DNA of 37,883 bases. Origin: Halogeometricum pallidum JCM 14848. GTDB taxonomy: Archaea > Halobacteriota > Halobacteria > Halobacteriales > Haloferacaceae. Positions 16,358 to 24,687 of this stretch are shown here, piece after piece. A model generated the notes under the pieces. The model was not told the DNA's origin. It saw only the letters and a program-made list of their open reading frames with translations, and did not search any database. The translations under genes were made by a program, and so were the position numbers. Numbering within the stretch: position 1 is the stretch's first letter; each line of letters opens with the position of its first letter. Location: the NCBI RefSeq assembly GCF_000337095.1, contig NZ_AOIV01000019.1, positions 1-37,883 on the forward strand, given 5' to 3'.

Positions 16358-18808
16358 TCAGTTCTCGAAGTCGACAATGGCGAAGCCGGTGATATCGAAC
16401 TGAGTGATGGAACCCGAGAAGCGGTAGGCGTCCACGCCCTCCGCGACGGTGCCTTCGACGCGCCCGTCGAGCACCTCGTCCGCCTTCAGGTCGGCCGCCG
16501 GGGCGTCCGTGGGAACCGTGCTCAGCTCCTCGCTGCGTTCGATGTCGCCGGTGACGGTGAACGAGTAGTGGCTGGTGTTGCGGCTGGCGGAGCCGTCGAC
16601 GTAGAGGACGTGCTCCAGCGTCGACCCGTCGTCCGCACCGCCGTCGTTCGAGTCGTCCCCCACAGACCCGTCTCCCGCGTCGCCCTCCGGGGCGTAGTCG
16701 GCAGGGTCGAGTTTCTCGCCGTTGACGAAGAACGCCGCGTCGTCGCTCAGTTCGACGGAGACTATCTCCCCGGCGAACCAGAACCAGTCCTCGTCGCCCG
16801 CCGCCAGCGACCCCTCGACGGACGTGCTGACCTCGTTCTCGACGATGTGCGAACCCTGATTGATGCCCTGCGTCGTCACGACGCGGTAGTCGAGGGGCGC
16901 GCCGGTGCTCCGGACCGTCGTCGTGTGCGTGAGCTTCCGGGTTCCGTCGAACCGGATGATTTCGGAACCGTCGACCGTATCGCCGTCGGAGACGCTGCCG
17001 TCGGAGTTGTCGACCGTATCGCCGTCGGAGACGCTGTCGTCGCCTTCGGGCGCGTAGTCGGCGGGGTCGACGGGTTCGCCCTCGATGAACAGCGTCGCCT
17101 CGTCGCTGAGGCTCACCTCGGTGACCTCCCCGGAGAACCAAAACCAGTCCTCTTGGTCGTTCTCGTCGAGAGAGCCCTCGACGACGGTGGGCACGTCCTC
17201 GTCGACGAGGTGGGAGCCCTGGTTGATGCCGTCGGTCGTCACGATGCGGTAGTCGAGGGGCGCGCCGGTGCCCCGGACCGTGAGGGTGTACGGCAGCTCC
17301 TTCGACCCGCCGTAGTTCGCTCCCGACCCCGAGAGGCTCGGAACCGGGCAGGCGTCGGCCGTGGACACGTTGGAGGTGCTGATCGTGGAGTTTTGGAACA
17401 GCGTCGACCGACCGTCGACGCCGATGTTCGTGTCGGCGACGACGCCGCTCGAGGTGTCGATGAACTTGATGCCGTTCTGGTCGGCGCCGTCGAGAGAGAT
17501 ACAGCAGTTGCGGAACGAGGTGCCCGGCCGGTCGGTGACCGCGACGGCTATCTTCCGGCCGCCGCCGACGCCCGTGACGGAGACGTTCTCGAACGTGTAC
17601 GCCGTGTCGGGCCAGTCGATGGAGGGTCCCGCGACGACGATGGGGTTGAGCACGTCGGTCGTGTTCACCTGAATGCGCGTGTTCCGAATCGTGCAGTTGC
17701 CCGTCGCGCCCTTGGCGACGATGGCACCGGAGGAGACGCCGGTATCCATCCGGATGTCGCAGTCCTCGACCAGCAGGTTCGTCCGGTTGGCCAGCCAGAT
17801 ACCTCGGGAGTTGACGACGGGTTCGGGTTCGGTACCCGACCGCGGCATGATGTCGTAGTTGCGGGAGTCCCAGGTGTCCGCGGAGATGTTCTTCTCGTTG
17901 TGGATGACCGCGCCTCGCACCGAACTGTTCGTCGACCCGATGCGGACGTTCGAGATGTTGTTGTTCTTGAACACCCCGCCTTCGATGTGAACCTCGCCGT
18001 CGCCGCGGTCGGAGTCGGTCGTCCCGCGGTAGCTTCCGATGTAGCCGGGACTGGAGGCGTAGACGCCGTTGTCAGTCCAGTTCCACACCTCGCAGTCGCG
18101 GATGTAGAGCGTCCCGGCGTGTTTGAGACCGACGAACAGTCCGTGCGAGGCGCTGTCGTACGTGCTGCCGTCGCGGGCGTAGAACCGCTCGATGACGCCG
18201 GTCCCGTTCGGGTCCTCGACCGCGGTGGATAGGCCCTCGCAACTGTGCCCGACGACGCCCTTGACGTGGACGTCACCGATGTAGTAGTCCCCCCGTTCCG
18301 CGATGACGATGAGCGTCCCGCCGTAGCCCTCCCGCGTGTAGTCGAACTCGAAGCCGGCGAAGACGTGGTCGCCGCCGGTCTTCATCAGGATGGTCCACGA
18401 TTCGCTCTCGCTCTGGGGCTTGGCCGGGACGAACACCGGGTCTGCGCCGTCGGCGGCGACGAGGCCGACATTGCTGGACCGGACCCAGCAGGAGTCGACG
18501 AGGTACCGGCCCGTCGGGAACTCGACGAGCGTTCCGCTCGGAACGGCTCCGAGCGCGTCGTCGACCAGCGCTCCCCCGTTCGGGTCGAGACCGAGGTCGT
18601 CGACCGCGTTCACCTTGCGGTCGAACGAGATGCCTTCGTAGGTGTACCCGCCCGCGGCGGCGGCGGAGCCGACGCCCGTGGCGGCGACGGCGGCGGTCGC
18701 CGCGCCGAGTCGAAGCACGTTCCGTCGGTCGATGAGCTTCGGCCCCGTGTGCGCGTTGGTGGGTTCGGTGGGTGATTCGGTCGAAGGCTTGATCGGGTTT
18801 TCTGCCAT
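16358..18808 (-). CDS. Tat-exported parallel beta-helix protein with C-terminal repeat modules
   Basis: An 816-residue secreted protein. The signal (residues about 25-55) has the twin-arginine motif DRRNVLRLGAATAAVAATG. Residues about 58-500 form a right-handed parallel beta-helix (pectate-lyase-like) with many short N- and G-rich turns (VFKNNNISNVRIGS, CTIRNTRIQVN, SFRNCCISLDGADQNGIKF). The C-terminal 315 residues hold three related modules (about 501-589, 621-709, 729-816): the first two share TGAPLDYR, GINQGSH, DWFWFxGE and DPADYAPEGD, the third is divergent. Acidic Ser/Asp/Gly linkers join them. ATG at 18808 is preferred to GTG at 18814. The helix domain is clearly paralogous to the next gene upstream. 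Polysaccharide binding or cleavage is likely from the fold and locus; no catalytic residues could be assigned. Confidence 0.82.
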   Translation of the reverse strand: MAENPIKPSTESPTEPTNAHTGPKLIDRRNVLRLGAATAAVAATGVGSAAAAGGYTYEGISFDRKVNAVDDLGLDPNGGALVDDALGAVPSGTLVEFPTGRYLVDSCWVRSSNVGLVAADGADPVFVPAKPQSESESWTILMKTGGDHVFAGFEFDYTREGYGGTLIVIAERGDYYIGDVHVKGVVGHSCEGLSTAVEDPNGTGVIERFYARDGSTYDSASHGLFVGLKHAGTLYIRDCEVWNWTDNGVYASSPGYIGSYRGTTDSDRGDGEVHIEGGVFKNNNISNVRIGSTNSSVRGAVIHNEKNISADTWDSRNYDIMPRSGTEPEPVVNSRGIWLANRTNLLVEDCDIRMDTGVSSGAIVAKGATGNCTIRNTRIQVNTTDVLNPIVVAGPSIDWPDTAYTFENVSVTGVGGGRKIAVAVTDRPGTSFRNCCISLDGADQNGIKFIDTSSGVVADTNIGVDGRSTLFQNSTISTSNVSTADACPVPSLSGSGANYGGSKELPYTLTVRGTGAPLDYRIVTTDGINQGSHLVDEDVPTVVEGSLDENDQEDWFWFSGEVTEVSLSDEATLFIEGEPVDPADYAPEGDDSVSDGDTVDNSDGSVSDGDTVDGSEIIRFDGTRKLTHTTTVRSTGAPLDYRVVTTQGINQGSHIVENEVSTSVEGSLAAGDEDWFWFAGEIVSVELSDDAAFFVNGEKLDPADYAPEGDAGDGSVGDDSNDGGADDGSTLEHVLYVDGSASRNTSHYSFTVTGDIERSEELSTVPTDAPAADLKADEVLDGRVEGTVAEGVDAYRFSGSITQFDITGFAIVDFEN
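16971..17036. repeat. 27-base direct repeat coding the linker
   Basis: The same 27 bases occur at 16971-16997 and 17010-17036, 39 bases apart. They encode the repeated acidic linker VSDGDTVD between the first and second C-terminal modules of the beta-helix protein. Identity at DNA level suggests a recent slip duplication. Confidence 0.75.
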
Positions 18809-18955
18809 GGACACTTGATTAAGAGACTATTAACGACATAAATCTACTGGTCACAAAACAAACAAGCGTTCAATACTATCAATATTTCCTGAATTTCAAA
18901 TTTTGTTTGTGATTTAAGAAGGCGCAAGCCGAGAAACGCGCCGAACGCGGCATTC
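18809..18955 (-). promoter_or_regulatory. AT-rich promoter region of the large beta-helix gene
   Basis: A strongly AT-rich patch (about 18820-18920) in an otherwise GC-rich locus, with runs such as TTCAAATTTTGTTTG. It directly precedes the ATG at 18808 and probably contains the promoter, with several possible TATA elements; none can be singled out. No gene was seen. Confidence 0.45.
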
Positions 18956-18956
18956 G

Positions 18957-18980
18957 GAGAAAGACCCCGCCTCGGCGGGC
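18957..18980 (-). terminator. Terminator of the smaller beta-helix gene
   Basis: On the minus strand CCCGCC-GA-GGCGGG (18979-18966) is a perfect 6-base stem with a 2-base loop, followed by GTCTTTCT. It lies about 70 bases beyond the stop codon of the leftward gene ending at 19051. Confidence 0.5.
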
Positions 18981-19050
18981 TAAAGGGCTCCAGCGGGGTT
19001 TAATAAGTCGTTAACGACGCTTTGGCGCCTTCCAGAGAAGGAGTCTCGGA

Positions 19051-20505
19051 TTAGGAATTGCTCGCCGCGCAGGTGCCGTTCGCCCGTAGTTTCATCCGCT
19101 TCACGGTCGCATCCCTCGTCGTGATCATCTGTCCGGGCACGTCGATGGTGCTGTTCGACACCGCACAGTTGCGGCAATTCTCGAACGCGATTCCGTTCTG
19201 GTTGCCGCCGTCGAGGGAGATACAGCAGTTCTCGAAACTGGTGTCGTCCCTTCCTTGAACGCGAACCGCCGCATCCCGTGCGGTCGAAGTCCCCGTTATC
19301 GTGACGCCCGTGACGGTGAAGCCGTACCGCCGCCAATCGATAGACGGGCCCTTCAGGTTGATGGGATAGAGCACCTCGTCGGTGTCGACGTGTATCCTCG
19401 TGTTGCGGATGGTGTTCGTCCCCGTCGCCCCGTTGGCGACGATGGCGCCGTCCGATCGGCCGGCGTTCATCACGATGTCGCAGTCCGCGACGAGTTGGTG
19501 GTGCCGGTTCGTCAGTCGGATGCCTCGGGAGTTGACGACGGGGTCGGGTTCGCTGCCCGACCGCGGCATGATGGGGTATCGCCGCGCGTCCCAGGTGTCT
19601 CCCGTGGGATTCCGCTCGTTGCGGATGAGCGCTCCCCGCACGGAACTGTACGTCGACCCGATGCGGATGTTGGCGATGTTGTTGTTCTTGTAGACGCCGC
19701 CGCGGACGTGGACGACGCCGTTGCCCCGGTCGGCCGTCGTCTGCCCCTTGAACCCGCCGACGTAGCCCGGGCTAGAGGCGTAGACGCCGTTGTCGGCCCA
19801 GTTCCACACCTCGCAGTCTCGTATCTCGAGTTTTCCGGCGTGTCCCTGCGCGACGAAGATTCCCGCCCCGGGACTGTCGTACGTGCTGCCGTCGCGCGCG
19901 ATGAACTGCTCGATGACCCCCTCGCCGTCCGGGTCGGTCAGGCTCACGCCGACGCCGTACGTGTCGTAGGGATAGACGCCGAACGCGTGAACGTTGTGTA
20001 GGTAGAGGTTACCAACCGTGGCGATGAGCGTGAGGCTCGCACCCACGTCCTCGCCGCGAAAGTCGAGATCGAAGCGCCCGAACTCGAAGTCCCCCCCGTT
20101 CTCGAACGTGAACAGCCACCCGGTTTCGCTGGCGGCGCTCGTGGGGACGAGCGTCGTCCGGCCGTTCGGAGCGCCCACCACGCCGACGTTCCGGTAGCCG
20201 TTGACCCGTACCGGGTCGATGAAGTGGCGGCCCGCCGGGACAACGAACAGCGTGTCGTCGGCCAGTTCCGAGGCGATGATGGACCCGACGCGCCCCTTAC
20301 TGGCCTCTCCGACGCCGCGGTCGGCGAGTCGCACGACCCGGTCGTAAGACTGGTACTGCTTCGCCGTTCCCCGCGGCGTCTCTACGCCGGTTCGCGGCAG
20401 CGTCCCCGTCGGCGTCGACGGCTTCGAGTCGTCGAACACCGAACAGCCCGCGAGGGGGAGGAGACCCGCCGACGCGGCCGACGCCAAGAACGCTCGGCGC
20501 TTCAT
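19051..20505 (-). CDS. Lipoprotein parallel beta-helix protein
   Basis: A 484-residue exported lipoprotein. The N-terminus KRRAFLASAASAGLLPLAGCS combines a twin-arginine motif with a lipobox (LAGC, Cys 21), typical of haloarchaeal Tat lipoproteins held on the outer face of the membrane. The rest is a right-handed beta-helix closely matching residues 58-500 of the next leftward protein, sharing ARDGSTYDS, DCEVWNWADNGVYASSPGY, GVYKNNNIANIRIGS, IMPRSGSEPDPVVNSRGI and NCCISLDGGNQNGIAFE. It lacks the three C-terminal modules. The pair is a tandem duplication, one copy tethered, the other released or bound through its modules. Role in surface polysaccharide is inferred. Confidence 0.83.
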   Translation of the reverse strand: MKRRAFLASAASAGLLPLAGCSVFDDSKPSTPTGTLPRTGVETPRGTAKQYQSYDRVVRLADRGVGEASKGRVGSIIASELADDTLFVVPAGRHFIDPVRVNGYRNVGVVGAPNGRTTLVPTSAASETGWLFTFENGGDFEFGRFDLDFRGEDVGASLTLIATVGNLYLHNVHAFGVYPYDTYGVGVSLTDPDGEGVIEQFIARDGSTYDSPGAGIFVAQGHAGKLEIRDCEVWNWADNGVYASSPGYVGGFKGQTTADRGNGVVHVRGGVYKNNNIANIRIGSTYSSVRGALIRNERNPTGDTWDARRYPIMPRSGSEPDPVVNSRGIRLTNRHHQLVADCDIVMNAGRSDGAIVANGATGTNTIRNTRIHVDTDEVLYPINLKGPSIDWRRYGFTVTGVTITGTSTARDAAVRVQGRDDTSFENCCISLDGGNQNGIAFENCRNCAVSNSTIDVPGQMITTRDATVKRMKLRANGTCAASNS

Positions 20506-20807
20506 CAGACTCCGTCGTCGGCCGCACGCCTACCCGGTGACGCATCGCCCGTCCGACCCGCGCGGCTCACTTTCTGCGCCCCCTACCGTCCGTTCCGTCG
20601 GCTTCCGTCCCGCTTTCGCGACTCCCCGCGCGGTCCGCTCCCTCGGCGGCCGCGGTGTCGACGACTCCCGACTGGTCCGTCATTTCTGCTTAACGTTTTG
20701 AACACACTTGTTTGAATATGTGTCGCATAAACTGAGCGATTCGGCGCGGTCGGTGAGTGACGAACGGAAACCGGGCGGTCGGATACCCGTGCCGCCGGGC
20801 GGTCTCG
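20506..20807 (-). promoter_or_regulatory. Intergenic region with promoter for the lipoprotein gene
   Basis: The stretch near 20690-20740 is AT-rich and on the minus strand carries TTTATGCGACACATATTC, a plausible promoter. This predicts a leader of up to about 190 bases before the ATG at 20505. Inside the leader a 38-codon frame (20683-20567, starting MTDQSGVVDT) could be a leader peptide, but its composition is uninformative. Confidence 0.35.
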
Positions 20808-21803
20808 CTACGACTCGCTGACGTTGATGTCCAGCGTCAGGTGGCGGTACGCGGAGTCGACGCTCGGGTCGTCCGGTGCCTCACCCCGGTAGATGAGGTA
20901 GGTGTACCGAAGGTTTTCGCCGGCGAAGGTCGGTCGGAGTTCGTGCCGCAACTGCCAGGTCACGTTCTCGCCGATGTTCCGCTGGTACCGGTCCACTTCG
21001 GCCGACCTGACGACGTTGCCGTTCTCGCCCACCTCCTGTTGTTCGACGACGACGGTGTACGTCGTCGGTTCGTCTTCGTGGTTGACGACCTCCAGCACGT
21101 ACTCGGCCGACTCGTCCACCGTGAGGTTCGTCTTGTAGCCGTTGGCGACGAGGTCACCCTCGTCGTTCTCGGTGAGCAGTGACGCCCGCGTGAACGTCGT
21201 CTGGTCCTGCGGGAGCGCCACCGCCCCGAGGAACCCGGCGCTGGCGACGACGAGGACGAGGACGAGGAGGACGTTCAGCCCGATGTCGAGGGCCGACCCC
21301 TCGAACCCGGCGCCGACGGTCCGGCGGAACGCGGCGAGCGGCAGTACGTACCGGCTCTCCTCGCGCTTCCGCACCCGTCGCACGAGTCCGAGTGCGAACA
21401 CGAGCACGGTGAACCCGGCCACCGCCGCGAGCACCACCGGTACCGAGAGCGCGATGGAACTGGTCGCGATGGCGACGCCGAACACGGGGAGCACGGCGAC
21501 GCTGAGACCGATCGAGAGTCCCGCGCGCTGCGCACCCGTGAGCGTCCCGCGGCGCGATCCGGTGTCGGTCCGTCCGAGTCGCCGACTCCGCGCCGGTCGC
21601 TCGACGACGCGCTTCGGAAACACCAGCGTCGTGATGGCGTACCCCGGGAGCCACAGCAGTCCGAGGAGGACGACGGCGATGCGGATGGGTCCCGGGGGGA
21701 GCGTCAGCGCCGCCGCGCCGAACACGGCGAGAGCGGCGACGACGAGGAGCGCCTCTATGACCAACCCGACCGCACCGGACGTCCGCTCAGCGGAACTTCG
21801 CAT
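20808..21803 (-). CDS. DUF1616 membrane protein
   Basis: A 331-residue membrane protein. Four hydrophobic helices occupy the N-terminal 190 residues: about 10-30 (LVIEALLVVAALAVFGAAAL), 36-58 (IRIAVVLLGLLWLPGYAITT), a pair at about 95-140 and one near 180-200. The remainder (about 200-331) is an outer soluble domain with TFTRASLLTENDEGDLVANGY and TYTVVVEQQEVGENG, the DUF1616 pattern. ATG at 21803 was chosen over GTG at 21815. It lies 48 bases after a GT2 gene in the same orientation. DUF1616 proteins recur in haloarchaeal surface-glycan loci; biochemical function is unknown. Confidence 0.82.
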   Translation of the reverse strand: MRSSAERTSGAVGLVIEALLVVAALAVFGAAALTLPPGPIRIAVVLLGLLWLPGYAITTLVFPKRVVERPARSRRLGRTDTGSRRGTLTGAQRAGLSIGLSVAVLPVFGVAIATSSIALSVPVVLAAVAGFTVLVFALGLVRRVRKREESRYVLPLAAFRRTVGAGFEGSALDIGLNVLLVLVLVVASAGFLGAVALPQDQTTFTRASLLTENDEGDLVANGYKTNLTVDESAEYVLEVVNHEDEPTTYTVVVEQQEVGENGNVVRSAEVDRYQRNIGENVTWQLRHELRPTFAGENLRYTYLIYRGEAPDDPSVDSAYRHLTLDINVSES

Positions 21804-21851
21804 GGCTGTGTTCACCCCCGCGGCGGCCGACGGCGTATCTGTGAGCGCTCA

Positions 21852-22973
21852 TCATCGTTCGCTCCCCGGGGACTCGTCGGTCCCCTCGGGGATTTCGTCT
21901 GCGGCGTCTTCGACGTCGCTCGCTCTCTCCGGGGCGCCGCTCGTCGCGTCGCCCGTCTGCGCGTACGCCGCGTCCGGGATGTCCGCCTCGGCGCGTCGCT
22001 CGCCGTACTCGCCGGACGCCATCAGGTCGGCGTTCCGGTCGATGTCGAGGACGACGGCGACGACGAGAAACAGCCATCCGAGGAGCGAGACGACCCCGGA
22101 CAGCAGCAGATTCGTGAAGCGGCTCTCGGAGTCGCGGTCGACCAGCGCCTTCAGCGCCGCACCCGCGCCCGCGCCGGTTCCGGCCGCGCCGAGCGCGTAG
22201 CATAGCCCCGTCGGGTGAAAGTCGTAGACGAAGTACTTCATCTTCAGCCGCCAGAGGAAGTCTCGCAGGAGCAGTTTCGACAGTCTCGGGACGAACGTCG
22301 AGTACTTGATACCGCTCTGTTCGTCGCCGTACAGCGCCTCGTGCGGCACGTCGGCGATTTTGAGCCCCTGCACGTTGAGGTGGACGAGCAGGTCGTTGAG
22401 GAACCCGTACTCCTCGTAGAGGTCGTCGATGGGCAGTTCCTCCAGCGCCCGCAGCGAGATGGCCGCGTAGCCGTTCTGCGGGTCGACCATCCCCCAGTAG
22501 CCGCTGGCTATCTTCGTCAGGACGGTGAGCAGGCGGTTGCCGAACAGGCGCCACCGCGACATCTCGCGCCACGTGTCCTCGCGCCAGAGGCGATTGCCCT
22601 TCGTGTAGTCCGCCTCGCCGTCGACGATGGGGTCGAGAAACTGCGTCAGTTTGCTCGGGTCCATCTGCCCGTCGCCGGCGATGACGGCGGTCACGTCTAT
22701 TTCGTCGCGCAGCGCACGCTCGTACCCCGTCTTGATTGCGCCGCCGACGCCGCGATTCCGCTCGTGGCGGATGGGAACGACGCGCTCTCCGTCGCCCTCG
22801 GCGTTCACTCGTTCGGCGCACTCGCGTAACTCCTCCCACGTCCCGTCGGTCGAGCGGTCGTCGACGGCGTATATCCGGTCGACGTAGGTCGGGATACTGC
22901 GCACAACGTCGCCGACGAAGCCCTCCTCGTTGTACGCGGGGACGACGACGGCGACGCTACTGTCCCGATACAC
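21852..22973 (-). CDS. Membrane-anchored GT2 (dolichyl-phosphate sugar transferase-like)
   Basis: A 373-residue GT2 protein. VAVVVPAYNEEGFVGDVV starts the catalytic domain, YAVDDRSTDGTWEEL and HERNRGVGGAIKTGYERAL follow, and VIAGDGQMDP contains the DXD-type site. NGYAAISLRALEEL and RLKMKYFVYDFHP are typical of DPM1-like transferases, which load a sugar from UDP or GDP onto dolichyl phosphate. Two hydrophobic segments lie at about 275-295 and 312-335, then a polar tail of about 35 residues. The GTG start at 22973 is supported by a purine-rich GGAGGGGGAGAG upstream and by the lack of any early ATG. It overlaps the UDP-sugar dehydrogenase by 17 bases. Confidence 0.87.
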   Translation of the reverse strand: MYRDSSVAVVVPAYNEEGFVGDVVRSIPTYVDRIYAVDDRSTDGTWEELRECAERVNAEGDGERVVPIRHERNRGVGGAIKTGYERALRDEIDVTAVIAGDGQMDPSKLTQFLDPIVDGEADYTKGNRLWREDTWREMSRWRLFGNRLLTVLTKIASGYWGMVDPQNGYAAISLRALEELPIDDLYEEYGFLNDLLVHLNVQGLKIADVPHEALYGDEQSGIKYSTFVPRLSKLLLRDFLWRLKMKYFVYDFHPTGLCYALGAAGTGAGAGAALKALVDRDSESRFTNLLLSGVVSLLGWLFLVVAVVLDIDRNADLMASGEYGERRAEADIPDAAYAQTGDATSGAPERASDVEDAADEIPEGTDESPGSER

Positions 22974-24318
22974 GCTCTCCCCCTCCGATGGTCAGGATGC
23001 GGTAGTCGCCCTCGCCGCACCACTCTTCGAGGACGCCGCGCCCGTCGACGAGGAGGGCGTCTTCGAGACGCCCCCAGTCGATATCGGCGAACTCCTCGTG
23101 GGCGGTGACGAGGACGACGGCGTCGACGTCCTCGTCGGGAATATCCGCCGCGTCGACGGGCGTCGCACCGAACGACTCGATGTCGTCGATGAGCGGGTCG
23201 GCGGCGAGCACCTTCGCGCCGCGCGCGTTCAGACCGTCGATAACGCCGGCGGCGGGCGTCTTGCGCGTCTCCTCGACGCCGGCGCGGTACGTGATTCCGA
23301 GCACCGCGACGGTCGACCCGTCTACGTCGCGCCCCATGGCTTCCAGACCGTCCGCGAGCAGGTGGACGGTGTGGGCGGGCATCGAGTCGTTCACCTCACG
23401 GGCCGTCCGGAGGAGCGGGGTGTCGGTCTCGGTGTACTTCATGATGAAGTACGGGTAGAACGGGATGCAGTGGCCGCCGACACCCGGCCCGGGCGTGTGG
23501 ATGTCACAGAACGGCTGGGTGTTCGCCGCGTCGATGGCCTCGTTGACGTCGATGCCGAGGTCGCGGTCGAGTTTGGCGAGTTCGTTCGCCAGCGCGATGT
23601 TCACGTCGCGGTAGACGCCCTCGAACAGTTTCACCGCCTCGGCGGACGTCGCGTCCGCCATCGGCACGATGTCGTTCGAGGTAAGTTCGCCGTAGATGAG
23701 TTCGGCCGCACGACCGCTCTCCTCGTCCGCGCCGCCGACGACTTTCGGGTACGCGCCGCGGATGTCCTTCAGTGCCCGTCCGCTGGACGTCCGTTCGGGG
23801 CAGAAGGCGACGCCGAACTCGTCCTCGTCGAGGCCGCTGACCGACGAGAGGAGGGGGCGGACGCGCCCTTCGCACGTTCCGGGCGGGACGGTGCACTCGA
23901 CGACGACGAGGTCGCCCTTCGAGAGGCCCTCGCCGATGCCCTCGACGGCGGCGGTCAGCGCCCCGAGGTCCGGTTCGTGGTCGTCCGTCAGCGGCGTTGG
24001 GACGATGACGACGTGTACCGCCGCCGCCTCGGCGGCCTCGGCGGCCGACGTGGTGGCGCGGAGGCGTCCCGCCTCGACCTGTTCGGCGACGAGGTCCGAG
24101 AGGCCTGGTTCGCCCTTGATGTGCGAGCGGCCCTCGTTGATACCGTCGACGACGCCTTGGTCGACGTCGACGCCGATGACCTCGCCCGCCGTCTCGGCGT
24201 ACACCGCGGCCAGCGGGAGTCCCATCTTTCCGAGGCCGACGACGGAGACGGGCACCTCGCCGGACGTGAACGCCCGTCGCTGCTCGTCGGGGTCCCGTTG
24301 GCTGTCGTACAGACCCAT
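22957..24318 (-). CDS. UDP-N-acetyl-hexosamine 6-dehydrogenase (WbpA-like)
   Basis: A 453-residue nucleotide-sugar dehydrogenase. VSVVGLGKMGLPLAAVYA is the NAD-binding motif (residues about 24-42), VECTVPPGTCEGRV and AFCPERTSSGRAL are family signatures, and the catalytic cysteine is C284 in GPGVGGHCIPFYPYF. GGHCIPxxP is the form seen in UDP-GlcNAc and UDP-ManNAc dehydrogenases rather than UDP-glucose dehydrogenases. It would oxidise UDP-GlcNAc to UDP-GlcNAcA, the substrate of the Gfo/Idh enzyme at 7229-8227. ATG at 24318 is preferred to GTG at 24321. It heads a leftward unit with a GT2 and the DUF1616 protein. Confidence 0.88.
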   Translation of the reverse strand: MGLYDSQRDPDEQRRAFTSGEVPVSVVGLGKMGLPLAAVYAETAGEVIGVDVDQGVVDGINEGRSHIKGEPGLSDLVAEQVEAGRLRATTSAAEAAEAAAVHVVIVPTPLTDDHEPDLGALTAAVEGIGEGLSKGDLVVVECTVPPGTCEGRVRPLLSSVSGLDEDEFGVAFCPERTSSGRALKDIRGAYPKVVGGADEESGRAAELIYGELTSNDIVPMADATSAEAVKLFEGVYRDVNIALANELAKLDRDLGIDVNEAIDAANTQPFCDIHTPGPGVGGHCIPFYPYFIMKYTETDTPLLRTAREVNDSMPAHTVHLLADGLEAMGRDVDGSTVAVLGITYRAGVEETRKTPAAGVIDGLNARGAKVLAADPLIDDIESFGATPVDAADIPDEDVDAVVLVTAHEEFADIDWGRLEDALLVDGRGVLEEWCGEGDYRILTIGGGERVSGQ

Positions 24319-24687
24319 CACTGTCGTGTCGACCCCCGACTGTGCGATGTCGCTGTCTGCGCGTCGACTGTCGTTCCCTCGATTCCGTGGAGAGCGCGGA
24401 TCGGAGGGACCGCCTGTGTAACTTCGAGCATATGTGTTCGACCGCCGAGTAGAAAGGCGGCTCTACCGAGCGAACTGGGAGGTACGTACTTTGTTATACG
24501 GTACTTGGCCCTGTCAATCGAATACTAATTCGCCGTATACGGCGGTTTAGGGACCGTCTCGACCGCGTGTGAATCTCTAGCGATTCCGTCCGTCGAAGCG
24601 CACGAAGCATGGGAACGTACCGCACCTTTCGGAGTCGGTTCGACCGCGTCGACGACCGGCGACCGAGCGGGTTCGACTCTCGGGCGA
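24319..24687 (-). promoter_or_regulatory. Intergenic region before the WbpA-like gene
   Basis: About 370 bases without a recognised gene. The stretch 24480-24545 is AT-richer. CGCCGTATACGGCG at 24531-24544 is a perfect 14-base palindrome, and on the minus strand ACCGTATAACAAAG (24488-24501) is a TATA-like element between it and the gene. The palindrome could be an operator or the tail of the NRAMP-like gene's transcript. Confidence 0.35.

Noticed and set aside
20567-20683. A 38-codon frame starting MTDQSGVVDT in the leader of the lipoprotein gene.
   Set aside because: No similarity, biased composition, and it ends 62 bases before the lipoprotein ATG; kept only as a note in the intergenic entry.
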